Shown: positions 1 through 12,296, counted from the stretch's first letter. The stretch: DNA of 26,080 nucleotides from Leucogyrophana mollusca (GCA_021014945.1 MU266654.1:1-26080), one strand, 5' to 3'. Program-made: numbers and translations. Notes: generated by a model from the sequence alone, not told the origin.

Positions 1-25
1 CAGTGTTTGAAGCGCCAGTGGCATG
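1..25 (+). repeat. Left terminal inverted repeat of the hAT element
   Basis: Bases 1-25 match the reverse complement of 3570-3594 at 24 of 25 positions; the mismatch is at position 13 (C versus G). The CAGTG start is typical of hAT ends. Confidence 0.92.
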
Positions 26-288
26 GCATAGACCCCACACGCCATAAGTTGTGGCATACCACTGGTAAGTCACAAGGCCACGTTTGTGGCCATGGCGTTG
101 ACCCGATATAGTACTGATCTCGCAGGCTGTTACCAGACGCTCACCAGCATGGTGCAGTGGTCACTCGACCTTCAACGCTCTTCGGTTTCTCCTCGATTCT
201 ACCAAGGTTTTACCTATCATACTACCCCCATGTACTTATAGCCCTGGATAATGAACCACACCTTTGGATTCCCCGGCCCCTCGTCATT

Positions 289-3200
289 ATGAACCGGAAA
301 TGGTGGCGCCTGCACTTTGAGGACCACCCAGAGCTTCGTCAGAAGACAGCCGCTTCATACGCTAATCCTCACGCGAAGGATAAACGAACCAAAGCCATCT
401 GTAAGTTGTGTCTTGAAGCTAAAATTCTGTCAGAGCAGCAGAAAGACTTCGACGACCAGCGTGAAGGGCGGAGAAATGGTGTTCGCACTACCAGCGAGAT
501 TGTCGCCTCACGTACGCACTGTTTTTTCGCAATGATGTCCACGCGGCCCAACTCATAGGCTGTTGATGCCCACAGTGTGGGCGTTTTCGGGCGACAGCAA
601 GGATCCGGCCTGCCCGTGGATACAGGCTCGCACCGAGAACTTCATGAGGCACTTGAAGAAGTGTGAACGGCAATCACACGAGACGCGTGCCCGTGCAGAG
701 GTGATTTGCATTGAGAGAGGTTGGCTGAGGGATCCAGATGCTGAGCCCGAGCCTGCGCTGCCGCCGAACCCCGGAACGTATAGCTTGAACAGTCCATTGC
801 CAACGGTGTACCATCCGTTGCACCCGCTGTCAATTCAAGTACCCCCCTCGTTGGCTACGCCAGGGTCGAGTACATCACAGCTCACCAGCCCCCTTCTTTT
901 ATCGCAGCCTGCTGTAGCCGCTACATCGACATCGGCACCCCCGTTTTCGGGCTTGTATCCAATTTCCCATGCCCCATCACCCGCTGCGTCACCGTCGTTT
1001 TTACTTCCTGATTTGGGCACTCCTAGTTCGTTTGGTTCGCGTTCCAGCTCACCACTTGTGCTCTCACAAAGTGTGAATGCCGTTGACTCGGGTTCTCGTC
1101 CACCATCATCAAAAAGGATGCGGGTGCTATCTTCATCTAAAAGTCAGTATAACGAAATGCCGACCTGGACGAGCAGCCATCAAGAGCGCCTTTCCAGTCA
1201 TATTGCTCGCATCACGGCGTCGTGTGGTTTCCCTTATAGCTGGATCGAAAATCCGGCTGTACGTGCCTTTTTCGGTGACTTACTGCCCGGTGCAACTCCG
1301 ATCTCAAGCTATCAGCTCACCCATCGATTCGTGCCACAAGAGGTAGAGAAATTTCGAGCTGCTGCAAAGGAGAGTTGCCGAGGGGAAGAGGCCACCCTAC
1401 AAACTGATGGTTGGACAGGAATTAATTTTCACCACTTATTGGCATTCATGATGACAACGGCGAGACGCGAGGTAACGGTTGGCTTGATACATATCATTCC
1501 CATCAGTAACAAGATATTGGATCTCGCAGGTACATACAATTCGTGTTCAGGACGTGTCGTCTGAACGCAACACTGCCGAAAACTTGGTTACTCTGCTGAA
1601 GAATGTCATGGAGGATGTTCAGAAAAATTGGGGGGTAAATGTTGTAGCCATTACCTCAGATGCTTCAGGTGAATCACGAGCTGCTCGCAAGCGGCTCGTG
1701 AAACAGTTTCCATGGCTAGTCGCTCCAGATTGTTATGCACATCAGGTACAGCAATTTGGCTTGCACAGGTGACATAGATCAGTGCACTGACGGGGATAAG
1801 CAGATCAATCTCATTGTCGGTGACTATTTCAAGGCTCCTGTTGTGACTATATACAAGGACTATACGAAGAAGGCAACCGAGCTTATAACATGGCTTCGGA
1901 GCAAGACTATTGTACTTTCACTACTTCGCGACATCCAGGTGGCACTCAATCAAAGTGCACAAAGACACCGAGTTCTGAGTGTCATTCGGGCAGTGCTCAC
2001 AAGATGGACAGCTCATTTCCTTGCATTCCGACGCCTCCTTGATCTCAAATGGGCACTAGACATCCTCGTAAAGCAAGAAAATGACCGGGGCCCAGGAGAG
2101 AAGAAAATCATCACCGGAGATGCAGCTGCTCGTGGCAAAGCTCGTGAAATGTTTGCCTTGATTGATTCCCCTCTCTTCTGGCAGATTACGACTCGGTATG
2201 TTCAAGTTGTCATTTGTTCTATATACTTCAGACTGCTTTGAATGCTTACCTCGTGAATAGGACTGTAAAGCACATCGAGCCATTATCACTGGCTGTTAAT
2301 TTTGCACAAGCAGCACATTGCCGGCTCGACGAGGTTCTCATCATTTTCGCGTACCTTTGTTTGCGATATCAACAGCTCCATAACGAGGGATCATCACAGG
2401 ATCACGATCTGATTGCAGTCATTATTGCCAGCCTCGAAACTCGGTGGAGCAAGTGCGATCAGGATATTTTTATCGCTGCGGTAATCCTTAACCCACTTTA
2501 CAAAATCGAACCATTTGCGCAGCTCAGCAGATTCACAAATGCTGGTGTCTATGCTCTGCTCGTCAAATTATGGCGCCGATTTTATCAATCGGATCCTCCA
2601 CCTGACTTGTACACCGAATTACGGGACTACTTGCACAACACAGGTTCGTACAGGGATTTTCCTGGATATGTTGCCGCGGTTACCCGTGCCGCCGAAGACA
2701 GAGTGGGTGTTATTAGCTCTTGAGCTTTCTCGTACTGATACTTTTTCGACAGCACGAGCGGCCAGATCCTATGGAAATGTACCGGGGCATGCAGTTCAGC
2801 AACCGCGAGCCTTCCCCGTTGCAAAAACTTGCACGCCGTCTTTTTTCAATCTGTGCCAACTCAGCATCCTGCGAGCGACTATTCAGCGTATTCGGAACAA
2901 TTCTCACTCGACTTCGTTCCCGCCTTGGTCTTAACTCCATGGTGAATCTCGCAGAGCTTCGTCTTCATCTTCGAGATGAATACATGCGCATGGGGGACAA
3001 TAAATCACGTTTGCGGCGCAAACGGAACATCATTTCGACTTTAAATCAATCTACGGCACCAGATTCCCAACCTACCAACTCAGCCAGCTCACCTTCGGAG
3101 GCCACAGATGCAGAATCAGAGCATCTCGACAGTACCTCTGAAAACTCACTAGAATCTATCCTTCAAGCGCTCGGCGAACGTGCCGATCAAGATTTGGATG

Positions 3201-3430
3201 TGGAAGATTTAGACGAGGGTCCTCTCGAAGACTTCACCCCCAGCCTCGAGAAAATCTCGCTGCAGCAGTTATTCAACTTCGTGGATGACCACTGGAGTAG
3301 GACAGTACACAGGCTGGGCATGAAATCTTTGGATGACGAGCTGGAGTTTTACGAACTGGTTGATATGGATGCGGAAGGTGAAGATGACCTTGACAATGTA
3401 ATCGATGATATGATGGCGGCGGCGATGTAA
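289..3430 (+). CDS. hAT-family transposase, six exons, apparently intact
   Basis: Cuts and pastes the surrounding element. Exons are 289-511, 576-1471, 1530-1745, 1804-2195, 2261-2702 and 2753-3430. The introns are 50-65 nt, all GT-AG, with phases that match. This gives 948 aa from ATG 289. The open frame continues upstream without another ATG, so a further 5' exon is possible. The N-terminus has a BED-like zinc finger: CKLC in exon 1, then a Cys and HLKKC in exon 2. A Ser/Pro-rich linker follows. The likely RNase H-fold acidic residues are D352 (QTDGWTG), D417 (TSDASGES) and E764 (NSASCERLFS). The last is inside the hAT C-terminal dimerisation block. CYAHQ-INLIVGDYF across intron 3 is also typical of the family. 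The C-terminal ~150 residues are acidic. No stop or frameshift was found. Confidence 0.9.
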
Positions 3431-3569
3431 GCGTAGTTCGATGTTTTATCTCCAGCCAATCAAAAACAGTGCGTTCTGTTTGGCATTGCTTGGTACTGTC
3501 CTGAGAAATGCCATCCGCCATCGTGGCGGACGTGGCGGAGCCACGCATGGCAATGTGGGAAGCCAGCGG

Positions 3570-3594
3570 CATGCCACTGGCCCTTCAAACACTG
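3570..3594 (-). repeat. Right terminal inverted repeat of the hAT element
   Basis: Reverse complement of the left end: CAGTGTTTGAAG, one mismatch, then GCCAGTGGCATG. The palindromic GCCAGCGGCATGCCACTGGC-like sequence just inside may add a hairpin. Confidence 0.92.
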
Positions 3595-5782
3595 TGCAAT
3601 TATGCTTGCAGGATTGATAGATTGGAACACGGCGTCGAGTCATGGCGGATATATTCTTGACTCGTCCCGTTCGCTTATGATGTGTCCACTCATCGCAGAA
3701 TGATCATTTTATGGTGGAGTCTAGGCCGTAATACGACAGCCTAGAGGGAATCATTGCGATGCGGAAAGAAATGCTGTAGATACAGTAACTGAGGGAGTGT
3801 GGTAGGAAAACCAAGAAGTATCGGCGCGGCCGAAGGGGAGGTATGCAAATAAAGCAAGAAACCACGCCATTGTTGGCGGCGTCTTCAAGTATCTCTCTAT
3901 GAGAAGAATTTAGGCTCGTTGTGTGGCCGCGGTTACTCAAGCACTTCCTCACTGCGACAGTACCAATCCCAATGCTTTTGTCTCGGACTGAGGCAAGGGA
4001 GCAAGCGGGAGATCGTGAGCTGTGTCCGCTTGAGAGTGCTATGTCATTAGTGAAGTTGATGAACCGGAAACGACGCGATAGAACAGTCCCTAGTGCCGCT
4101 GTTGCTTCACGGAGGGGGCTTCCTATAAATTACCCATTATTTATTCATTAGAGCAATTTCGGCCACGCGGAACTCTGACCCAACGTCTATACGCCTCTTG
4201 AGACCCCGCGTGCACGAAGGATTCAGTCCGTTCACTGTTGCGGCAAGCGCAGACTGGTTCGCGGGATGCAAGAGATGCCCAACAAGACATAGAACGGGTG
4301 CCTGAGGTTGACAAAGACTCCCATCCGAAGGGTTTGGGTCAAGGTGGCGTGGCCGGACAGGTTTTTGGGGTATCCGATGCATGTGGAAGGGCAACCTAGC
4401 CCTGGGCCGAGAGGACGTTGCGTGGGCGTGCTTCAAAATCGCAGGTCCTGGTCGATCGTCGGTCAAAAAAATGAGGGTGGGAATGAGGGCAGTGAGTTCA
4501 TGGAAGTAAGTGCATACCGCCACAGCACCATATCATCAATCAACACCCTAATGATTCAGCCTCGTCACCCGCATTATCTCTGGGATACCGAGTTGAGTTA
4601 GACACCATAAAACGGTAGCAGTTTCTATTTGGGGGCTGTAATGTCTTGACAGATCAGAACGAGCCCCCATTCGTCGAGGACGCGATCCAACAGCTAACCT
4701 TGGAATGGTAGACGTTCCCACCCACGAGATATTGCATGCTTCTCTGCGTCATGTCTTCTGACTGGTGATAATTCCATCGGTTGGACGCCTCAGGTCTGCT
4801 GGAAGTATCCACTCAGCACGTTCGCGAATGGCCAGAGGGATATGGTAGTGCTGCTACCCAGGGTACTCACGAGCCGAACGGGTCAGAAAGTCAGCGAGTA
4901 AGGAAAGATAAGGAAATGACGAACGCACTTTCGCCCTGGTTCTGTCCGTAGTAAATAAAATTACGAAAACCTACTGGTACTGGTACGAGATGTGAAGACA
5001 TAGGCGAAAAAGGGAACGCAGATCGGTCATTGTGGATGAAATGATCTTTGAAGGAGATGGTCAGGCTTTCTCGTGGAGAAAGAACCTACCGTACGGCCCT
5101 CTCTGAAAGGGATTGGAGTTGTAATAATTTGGGGGCGATGTCCGAAATCATGAGCGAAAATCACGCACAGACTACAGTGGTTTTGCAGTCGGGCCATCGA
5201 AACACTTTGTAGTATTCACTGTGAAGGAAGTCCGTAAGTGAAAGTACCATCGTCAAATTGTTCTTTGTTTCGTCACCGAGTATTGGTCAGTCAGGAGGAA
5301 ATATATCGCTCACACTTGACGACCATCACGCCTCGTGGATTTGTAAACTGACACAAGCCAGCGCCAATCGCAACGCAATTTACGCCGCCACCGAATTCCG
5401 GAGCCTGTGTCACTTGGTCCCGAGCAATGTCTGCTGACATTTTCCGCTCACCGGATCATGGATTTTTTGCATCGATGCTTAAGGAGCTGCACGTCTGCAC
5501 CATTGGTGGGTTCAAGTTGACTGGGAAAGGTTTGGAAAAAGCCCAAGAAAAAAAGTACACTGATTTACGATATGTATGAACGGAACGTCCGCAGCGCCCC
5601 ACCGCCTCACCAATCGAGCTCGGAATCGAGCTCGGAGCTTTTAGAAGCATGATCAGAAGAAGTGGTGTCGAAACGTCAAACTAAACTAACTACGTTAGAC
5701 CAAGCCATACGTCTCCCCATATCTATAGCAAAGGTAAGACCGCGAGAGCACGGCTTTATCTCATGTCTTGCCCTTTACCACC
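3595..5782. other. Intergenic, no gene recognised
   Basis: Open frames here, for example 4137-4523 (-) and 4308-4601 (+), overlap each other on opposite strands and show no domain or splice-supported extension. The only structure noticed is a short direct repeat, AATCGAGCTCGG twice in tandem at about 5614-5637. The last ~100 bases before 5783 probably hold the promoter of the next gene. Confidence 0.5.
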
Positions 5783-6449
5783 ATGGAATCGACAGCTACA
5801 CTTGTCAACATTGCCCCGCCTACCCAATACTTTTTCAGCACGCCAGATATAAAAGATGCTATCCTTTTCGCGCACCATTCACACCCACTTTACTTCGTCA
5901 CTAGCGACTTGAAGCATATGGAGATTAAAGACGCGCAATCTGGCCGAATAATTGCAGTGTGGAGTCGCCGGGAGCTACTTCCAGACACCGTCACATTCCC
6001 TCATCGCAACGAGGGCCACCCAGTCAACGTCAACAAGTGGCTGAAGAAAATCCAACTGCCGGACGGTTTGTGAGCAATCAGAACAGTTGGGTTCCATAAG
6101 TTAGTCTGACATATTTGTAGGCACGGCTATATAATGGATACTGATTGGGGCCCATACACCTGGAAGGTGATTTCGAGATACCGTTATAAAGTAGGTCTTG
6201 AGACACGCGCCTGATCCTCAGCGCGTTTCTCATCTATGTATCAAGTTATTCACAGACTCAGATGCCGACAGAGTCCTCGCGACTGTTTCCCATAAGCCTA
6301 AACCGTCGTCAAACTACCGTGCCCTTATCCTCGAATCAATCGCTGAACCGGTCAGAGATGATATCGTAGTGGCATACTTGATTCAAAGGCAGCGCCTGAT
6401 ACTGGAGGACAAGGCGATGGACCTTTGTGTTGGCAAAGAGCGTTGGTAG
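5783..6449 (+). CDS. DUF6593-like domain protein, 186 aa, three exons
   Basis: Function unknown; the family is expanded in Agaricomycetes. Exons are 5783-6069, 6121-6190 and 6246-6449, with introns of 51 and 55 nt. ATG 5783 is chosen because it sits in a strong eukaryotic context (CCACCATGG). The fold pattern runs in family order: an N-terminal strand with FFSTPDIKDAILF; 'LYFVTSDLKHMEIKD' with 'GRIIAVWSRRELLPDTVTF'; a 'VNKWLKK' helix; 'YTWK' at the exon 2 core; and a C-terminal 'DDIVVAYLIQRQR' strand and helix. This resembles the LURP/Tubby-like barrel layout usually drawn for such proteins. No signal peptide or membrane segment. It stands alone in the region, so the context gives no role. 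Intron 1 uses GTGAGC and intron 2 uses GTAGGT with an unusual AAG acceptor. Confidence 0.78.
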
Positions 6450-8487
6450 CTTTTGAGCATCACACTGCGGTACACGTCTTCCATTTATTTTATCACTATT
6501 TTCACAGCTGCTGCTATGTTGATTGTAAAAGTGTAATAAATATCACCCTCCAGTCGGTGGTACTCTCCTCCCGCTGACGAGCGGTAATCTCAACGCTGTC
6601 CAGATAGTTTTTGGGCTCGGGCAAGCAACGGCATTACGATGATAGGTGGTGAGTCATGTGTTGCGCACGGAAGCCGAATTGAATGCAAGAGTTCATTTTT
6701 GCAAGGCCTGGTTGCAAGCCGTCTTATTGCATGGCGCACGCTGACCATCACAAATTCCTGCCCCGCTCACCGCGACCCGGATGAGGGTGTGTAATTTCTC
6801 CATCCGCCACGCCAAAATGGCGAGCATTTGGCAGACTTATTTTGACACCCTCGTCAAAGGTTGTCGGGATTGTCGACTGATTGTACTCTCTTGGGCAGTA
6901 TCTGCCATCCACCGCTCGTGAATTGAGCCTGAGCTGAGAGTCCCGACGATACGAACGTTCGCACTCGTTTTTAATGTGTCCACACTCGCAGGACACTCAA
7001 GTAGTCGGCCAAGCATACTTGAGGTTTCCGCGATCTGCGCCGTTTAGCCAATGCTGGCCAGTGGCACCGCGCTTCTACGCACTGGCCATGAATCCAATAA
7101 ACAGGCTGCGTCGTGTCTGTGACCATTTCATCTTCATCCCTAATAGTTACAACCTTTGCTTATCGATATAGCGGCCGATTTTGCAGCACTCGGATTTGAA
7201 ATGGACTTTAAAATTGGCTTGTTGGCACACAGCAGGTGCTCTGGCCACCTTGTGGTCTTTATTCTGCCACGAATTACTTGTTCTGGACAAATTGCTTGAG
7301 GTCCGTGCAGGCGTTATATCGATAAGGCGGCTGAAGCGTGGCCACCGAAGCCGGCGACGGCTTCTGTCCCGGAGCACTGCAGTAGCACTGCCACATCATA
7401 AGTACATCTGCGAGGTTACCGATCGGTTGCCTGGCAGTTCAAATTCCGAGCATTTTGTGATCCCTACACCACTTTGTCGCGTACTTTCTTCCACGTTGAA
7501 ACAAGCCCTTGGTTTGCTATGCATGAACCTCTGGCCTTGGCTGTTGCATATGTGACGAAAATGCTTCAGCTATCGGTTAACTCAGTTCTCAGCCCAATGG
7601 ATTCTCGTGGCAGAGTGTCCGACTTACATTCCTCAGAGCCGCTGGACATCGAAATTATCGGTGATGATCGATGACCGCTAATGGGCACCTACGCCAGCCT
7701 ACACCCAGTGGATTAAAGCGATAGCCCGTGGCCCGTCTCGGCCATGTAGGCTCCCCTGTGCGCCTCAAGTATCAAAAGGTCCTGTTCGGAGATATCCGGT
7801 ATGTAAGGCAAAACGTTTTAGGTTTGCGGGTGGCCAACTTGACTGGTGACCGCTGTCAGAAATCGATACCGTGTAAGTGTGACATGTATTGCCGTTCGGT
7901 ACCTCAGTGAGCGGAATATGGATCTGCTCTACCTTTTTCTAACCCTCATGCATCCTCCAGAGATTTGGGAAGATTTCAAAAAAGGTACTATGGGGGCGCT
8001 CCGCCTATGGCAGTTACAATTAGTTTTAGGATCTTGCTCATTGATCAGGTGCTGTGGTGTTTGTGTCACTGCGCGTGTCTTAATAGGGCCAGCTAATCCC
8101 GCTTCAATTCTTATCAGCTTCTGGATTGCGGTTCTCTTGCCGTTCGACTTGATGAACCTGATGGCCAACCCCAATTGCGGCCAAGTTGCCAAACCACAGC
8201 GGTCCGCCGCTGCCTGCCGTGGACATCGAGCCGCCCCATAGTGGTAGCAAAGTACAAAAACTGGACCATCTCATCACACCACCCATCACTCGCTTTCCTG
8301 TAGCTTCTTGCAGCTGGTGGTCACTAAACCGTCTCCTACCGTATCGGATTTACGCCAGATGGGACGTTGCCAAACTCAGAGGCGCGTCGACAGCGTGTCT
8401 CGACCATACCCCACAGGGACAACGTAAAGTCACTTATCCATCATTCAGCAGCCTGTGCTCAAGTTCGTCGTCAGCGACCATCATTTT
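6450..8487. other. Intergenic, possible unrecognised 5' exons of the kinase near its end
   Basis: Open frames at 7181-7555, 7846-8241 and 8186-8497 (+) show no motif I can name and share no clean splice chain. The frame of the kinase first exon is open back to a TAA at 8425. A possible acceptor (ATTCAG or CAGCAG, about 8443-8451) sits just inside it, so an upstream exon cannot be excluded. No repeat structure of note was seen. Confidence 0.45.
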
Positions 8488-10009
8488 ATGCCAGTAGACC
8501 TCACTGGACAGATTACCACCGAGGATAAGTACCCTACCGCTCATGGCGGGTTCAGCGACATATGGAGAGGCACTTGGAACAAAGATTCCACATCGATCGA
8601 TGTGCGTTACCACCTCTTGCCTGTTGTCACGTCAACCTAAGACACCTAGGTTGCTGTGAAAGTGATTCGCACCGACCTTTCTGCCAGCTTGGAAGATAAC
8701 GAGAAAAAACAGAAGGTTAGCTACGCGTTCCATTTGATCCCTGCTCCTCAATGACACACATTCAGAGCCTCCGCCGCGAGCTTCAAGTGTGGAGGAGACT
8801 TTGTCACCAGAATGTGTTACCCCTCTACGGCTTGACTTCGGGATTTGGGCATTTTCAGTCCATGGTCTGCCCCTGGGTAGAAAATGGAACGTTGAACAAA
8901 TATCTTGAAAAACGTCACAAGGACCTCGGAGACAGGAGGAGATGGGAACTGGTACGTTCTCTAGCGAATCCAGCAGATTTGAAATGAGTTAACGTGGTCC
9001 TCTTTGAAGATCCGTGACGTGGCAGCTGGCCTCCACTATCGTCAGTGCACCCAACTCCATTACTGAGCTTCTGACTCGAGCATGTGCCGCACAGTTCATT
9101 CCTGCTCGGTCATACACGGAGATCTCTCTGGTGTAGGTCTATATAATCTCAATTGACGTTCGCTCTAATTGGTCTCTTCAGTCTAATGTTCTCATCGATC
9201 ACTCCGGAAAGGCATGTCTTTCGGACTTTGGTCTTTCGACTGTGGTCCATCAATTTCAAGGGACGCACTACTTCACGTCCTCCATTAGGGGTGCAGTGCG
9301 ATGGGCAGCGCCAGAGCTATTCGAGGTGTCCGAGGACGACATCGACTCCCCACCTCTCCCAACCACCCGAAGTGACATCTACTCTTTTGGAAGTGTGATG
9401 TTACAGGTTAGTGATAACGAAGTTTTGAATATACAATGCCAGTTGACATATGAAGACCTCATATTGCAGACCCTCTCGGGTGCAATTCCTTACTGTCATC
9501 TCAGAAATGATGCCCAAGTCCTCATTGCCAAGGTCAAGGGAAGCACCCCAAAGCGTCCTCCAAGCCACGAGGTGAACGACGTTCAATGGGATTTCATTCA
9601 ACGGTGCTGGTCGACGCACAAGCGGGGGATCGACCGCCCATCAATCAATGAAATCGTGGATTTTGTCGATCATGAATACAAGCGCACCAAGGTTGTGTCA
9701 AACGAATGCGGAAAGGTTTACAAGCATATCGAGGCGCGAGAATCGATTAACAGGCCGTTGATCATCACATCCATAATCCTCCCCACCCGCATTTACCTAT
9801 CCCCTTCGCCAAAGCATTTCACCATACCGATCTCCCGTCCAACTTACGGCGACTCTTACTGCAAGACCGCTCTTACCTTTTCGATTCCCGGATTGGGATC
9901 GCTATCCGTACAGAATCTTCCGTATACCCTCTTATTTGCGCAGTGGTATCGCACAACGCCACTCTCGGGGAGGCAGGTATCATGCCTCCTCAATTCAATC
10001 GAAACATAG
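8488..10009 (+). CDS. Protein kinase, TKL/tyrosine-kinase-like type of Agaricomycetes
   Basis: Phosphorylates Ser/Thr or Tyr on unknown targets; probably cytosolic. Exons are 8488-8601, 8650-8715, 8766-8951, 9010-9040, 9095-9132, 9182-9406 and 9470-10009, giving 399 aa. All phases match. Motifs in order: glycine loop AHGGFSDIW (18-26), VAVK with lysine 42, helix-C glutamate 65 (RRELQVW), catalytic loop HGDLSGSN with D142 and N147, DFG at 160-162, APE at 188-190, and DIYSFG with D210. RCW and DRPS occur further on. HGDLxxxN in place of HRD is normal for this fungal group. The catalytic loop is split by an intron between G145 and S146. The intron at 9041 uses a GTCAGT donor. After the kinase fold there are ~100 residues with no known domain. 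ATG 8488 is the first in frame; the start is the least certain part. Confidence 0.85.
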
Positions 10010-11048
10010 AGCATCACGATACTGGGTGAGTCAACCAGGGCCCTCCGTGGTAATCAATTTCCAGACCTAACTAGTTGTTTTCTAGTGTGATACTAGTCAC
10101 GCTATATTGAGCGTCCGAGTATACCATAATTATTTCAACCTAGTACGAACGAGTACAAGGCCTGGTCAAGTGTTTTCCGCACTTCTCTATATCTGTCGAC
10201 TGGTTTCCCTCCCAGCACACGGTCACTGGCAGTTGCATGGCTCCACTACTTCTGAACCACGATCAATATAGTGGCCTTAATAATGCTCTTCCGCAAACAA
10301 CATTCGATGCTAAATACACCTTTGTTGCACGCCGATGTCGCTTTCATCGGCTCAGATATGAGCGCTTTCAATACTTACTATCATCGAACAATCGGTTCTA
10401 AATCCACTCGTAAACCAGGATGATAGCGGCCCCTTCTCGCACTTTTGTGTACCCCTCGTCGCCATATCTTCTTCGCATGTTTCGTTTACGGGGGAAGGGC
10501 CTGCAACGCGAGCGCGCCCGATAGTCGCACCTTCCGCCACGGTGATACAAACGGGGACAAACGGCTCTTGGTCTTAGAAACAACATCTCATAATTGGTGT
10601 GCTGCACGAAGAAACTCCCAGAATTTTGGATTTCAAATCTAAGTGAGAGAGGCGCGAACAAAAGAAGTAAATGAGAAGGTACCGTATGGGAGTACGCTGG
10701 GTTGGTGAGCGCATCATGAAGAGCGAAGGCGACACGACAACGAAGTAAAGAGCTCCTGTGGTGGACCCGCCTGCGGGTACTGGCATATCTGTTGGTCAAA
10801 TAAGCTCGCGACGTATTTGGCTATCGTTGTTCAGTACCAGAGCATGGGGAATTGGATAACTAGAGCTCACCTGATCTCCTCCACGCTGCTTCACATGTTC
10901 AACTGAGCAATATTAGGATAGGACAAGCTTCTTCACGGTGAAAAACGACAGGAAGATTTGTGTACAATCGAATCTGGCTTTAGTCAAAACAATATTTAAA
11001 CATTCAATGTACGCCCGGCGAGGTCAGTTGTCATAGGACATCCCTGCC
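10010..11048. other. Intergenic, nothing recognised
   Basis: The kinase and the terpene synthase genes converge here, so this stretch should contain two 3' ends. Open frames at 10398-10799 and 10574-10786 (-) overlap a plus-strand frame and have no domain signature. No repeats or RNA genes were seen. Confidence 0.5.
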
Positions 11049-12296
11049 TTACAGCACCATCCACCTGTTCTGTCTGTGCTCCTCGGTATCGAAGACTTGA
11101 TACCTGGGGACTACGAGGCCCCATTCAATACCGCCCACGAAAAGATCGGACAGCCCATCTGCATACTCGACAAGCATCCGGTCCGTCTCTTCGTTGATCG
11201 AAGGCAGGGCAACCCGGCATCCTCTGAAGCGATCCAGCGCCAACTCGAAGAGCTTCCCGGCATAGTCGATGGCACCTTGTAGATCGAGATGGGGAGTCGG
11301 AGGATCGTTCAAGAGCACGGTGAGGAGGTTATGTGGTGCGTTATCTTCTGCAAGTTCCTTCTTGTACGAATATATGTCCTATGATAACGAAGTCAACACC
11401 CCCGGTTAACCGGATACAATTAACTCACGTTCGCGATGATGATCAAATCAATCGTTGCTTCCTCCATGCCCCTCACTGACGGCTCGTGGAGCACGTCTTT
11501 CGGAATAGAGAGACTGCGAGTGGATCGGATCAATACGATGTATGGTCTGATGGATACAGAGTCTCGGCGAGTGGTGAAGTAGGCTTCCATAGTCATTTTG
11601 GCATTGGTATCTTGTGCGGCCCTCCTTTCGATGGCTTCTTGTGCAGTACTCCATGCGAAAATGCCATTTGCACTGAGGAAGTCCATGCGGTAAGCAGGTT
11701 CAATATACCCGCCCAGTGCGAGTGCTAGGCTGTGATACGACAGAGACTCGGTTGAAGAGTTCTGCTTGCGGAACAACAAGGATCTGCGCTGACCTACTAA
11801 TTAGCTGGAAGAATGGCGGTTTGTGCTTTATCCCTTCCGATGGGTTATTAAAGGCGCTCGTGTACAAGAGCGAAAATTCTTCAGCCTTTTCCTCCGTAGC
11901 TGTATCACTGTAATAGGGGCATCAATGTCTGCTACAGCATAATAGGGCGGTCATCGACTTGCTTGGTCTTGTCCAGGATGACAGTCGCCGTTACGTAGTC
12001 CGTGATGGCACGAAGGGCATTCGCATCCACCTTCGGAAAGAACGACGCCGCGAGCAATGGCAACCATGCCTTATGCAGGGCCTGTTATCGGTAAATATGG
12101 GCTCAATTGAATGGGCTGGGGGTGGAATTGAAGGCGACGGACTCACTTCTCGATCGCTGGGTCCAAACGCAGGACAATCGTTGAGCCACTTTATGTGTTC
12201 GTCATTTACCTCGGCCAAGTGGGGGTTAACGCCTCCGCTTTTCTCTGGAAATCGGGCGAGAAGGTCTGGGAGTTGATAGATGTTTGTGGTCGTCAT
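11049..12296 (-). CDS. Sesquiterpene synthase (class I terpene cyclase), 337 aa
   Basis: Ionises and cyclises a prenyl diphosphate, most likely farnesyl diphosphate; the product cannot be read from sequence. Exons (minus strand) are 12296-12147, 12081-11963, 11907-11794, 11729-11429 and 11378-11049. Length and intron layout fit basidiomycete enzymes. The N-terminus QLPDLLARFP...NPHLAEV is characteristic. The Asp-rich motif is D87-K-T-N-D91. It is formed only if intron 2 (11962-11908) is a GC-AG intron with donor GCAAGT. Other features are the RRDS diphosphate sensor at 182-185, the complete NSE triad N228-D229-x-x-S232-x-x-x-E236 spanning intron 4, and the C-terminal R320-Y321 pair. The lysine at position 2 of the Asp-rich motif, normally Asp or Glu, is odd. 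Intron 3 uses a GTCAGC donor. No cytochrome P450 or other tailoring gene lies beside it, so there is no visible cluster. Confidence 0.88.

Larger units (their letters stand above)
1..3594 (+). mobile_element. Complete hAT-superfamily DNA transposon
   Basis: The element starts at the first base of the window (CAGTGTTTGAAG...) and ends at 3594, where the reverse complement of the same sequence is found. Between the ends lies one spliced transposase gene with hAT signatures. Subterminal zones (about 12-100 and 3505-3570) are rich in GCCA/TGGC words, such as gtggcat, which could be transposase binding sites. hAT elements make 8-bp target duplications. The right flank begins tgcaatta (3595-3602), but the left flank lies outside the window, so the duplication cannot be tested. 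With matching ends and an unbroken transposase, the copy looks young and possibly autonomous. Confidence 0.9.

Noticed and set aside
157..288. N-terminal extension of the hAT transposase from 157
   Set aside because: The codon at 157 is GTG, not ATG. The first in-frame ATG is at 289, just before the zinc-finger region.
4137..4601. Overlapping frames 4137-4523 (-) and 4308-4601 (+) as genes
   Set aside because: They are opposite-strand overlaps without domains, start context or splice continuation.
5768..5782. Earlier start for the DUF6593-like protein
   Set aside because: The codon at 5768 is TTG; ATG 5783 has a strong start context and fits the family length.
11963..11990. Terpene synthase as a pseudogene lacking the Asp-rich motif
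   Set aside because: With GT donors the motif would read DKTKQ and lose frame, but a GC-AG intron restores frame and gives DKTND, with all other motifs intact.
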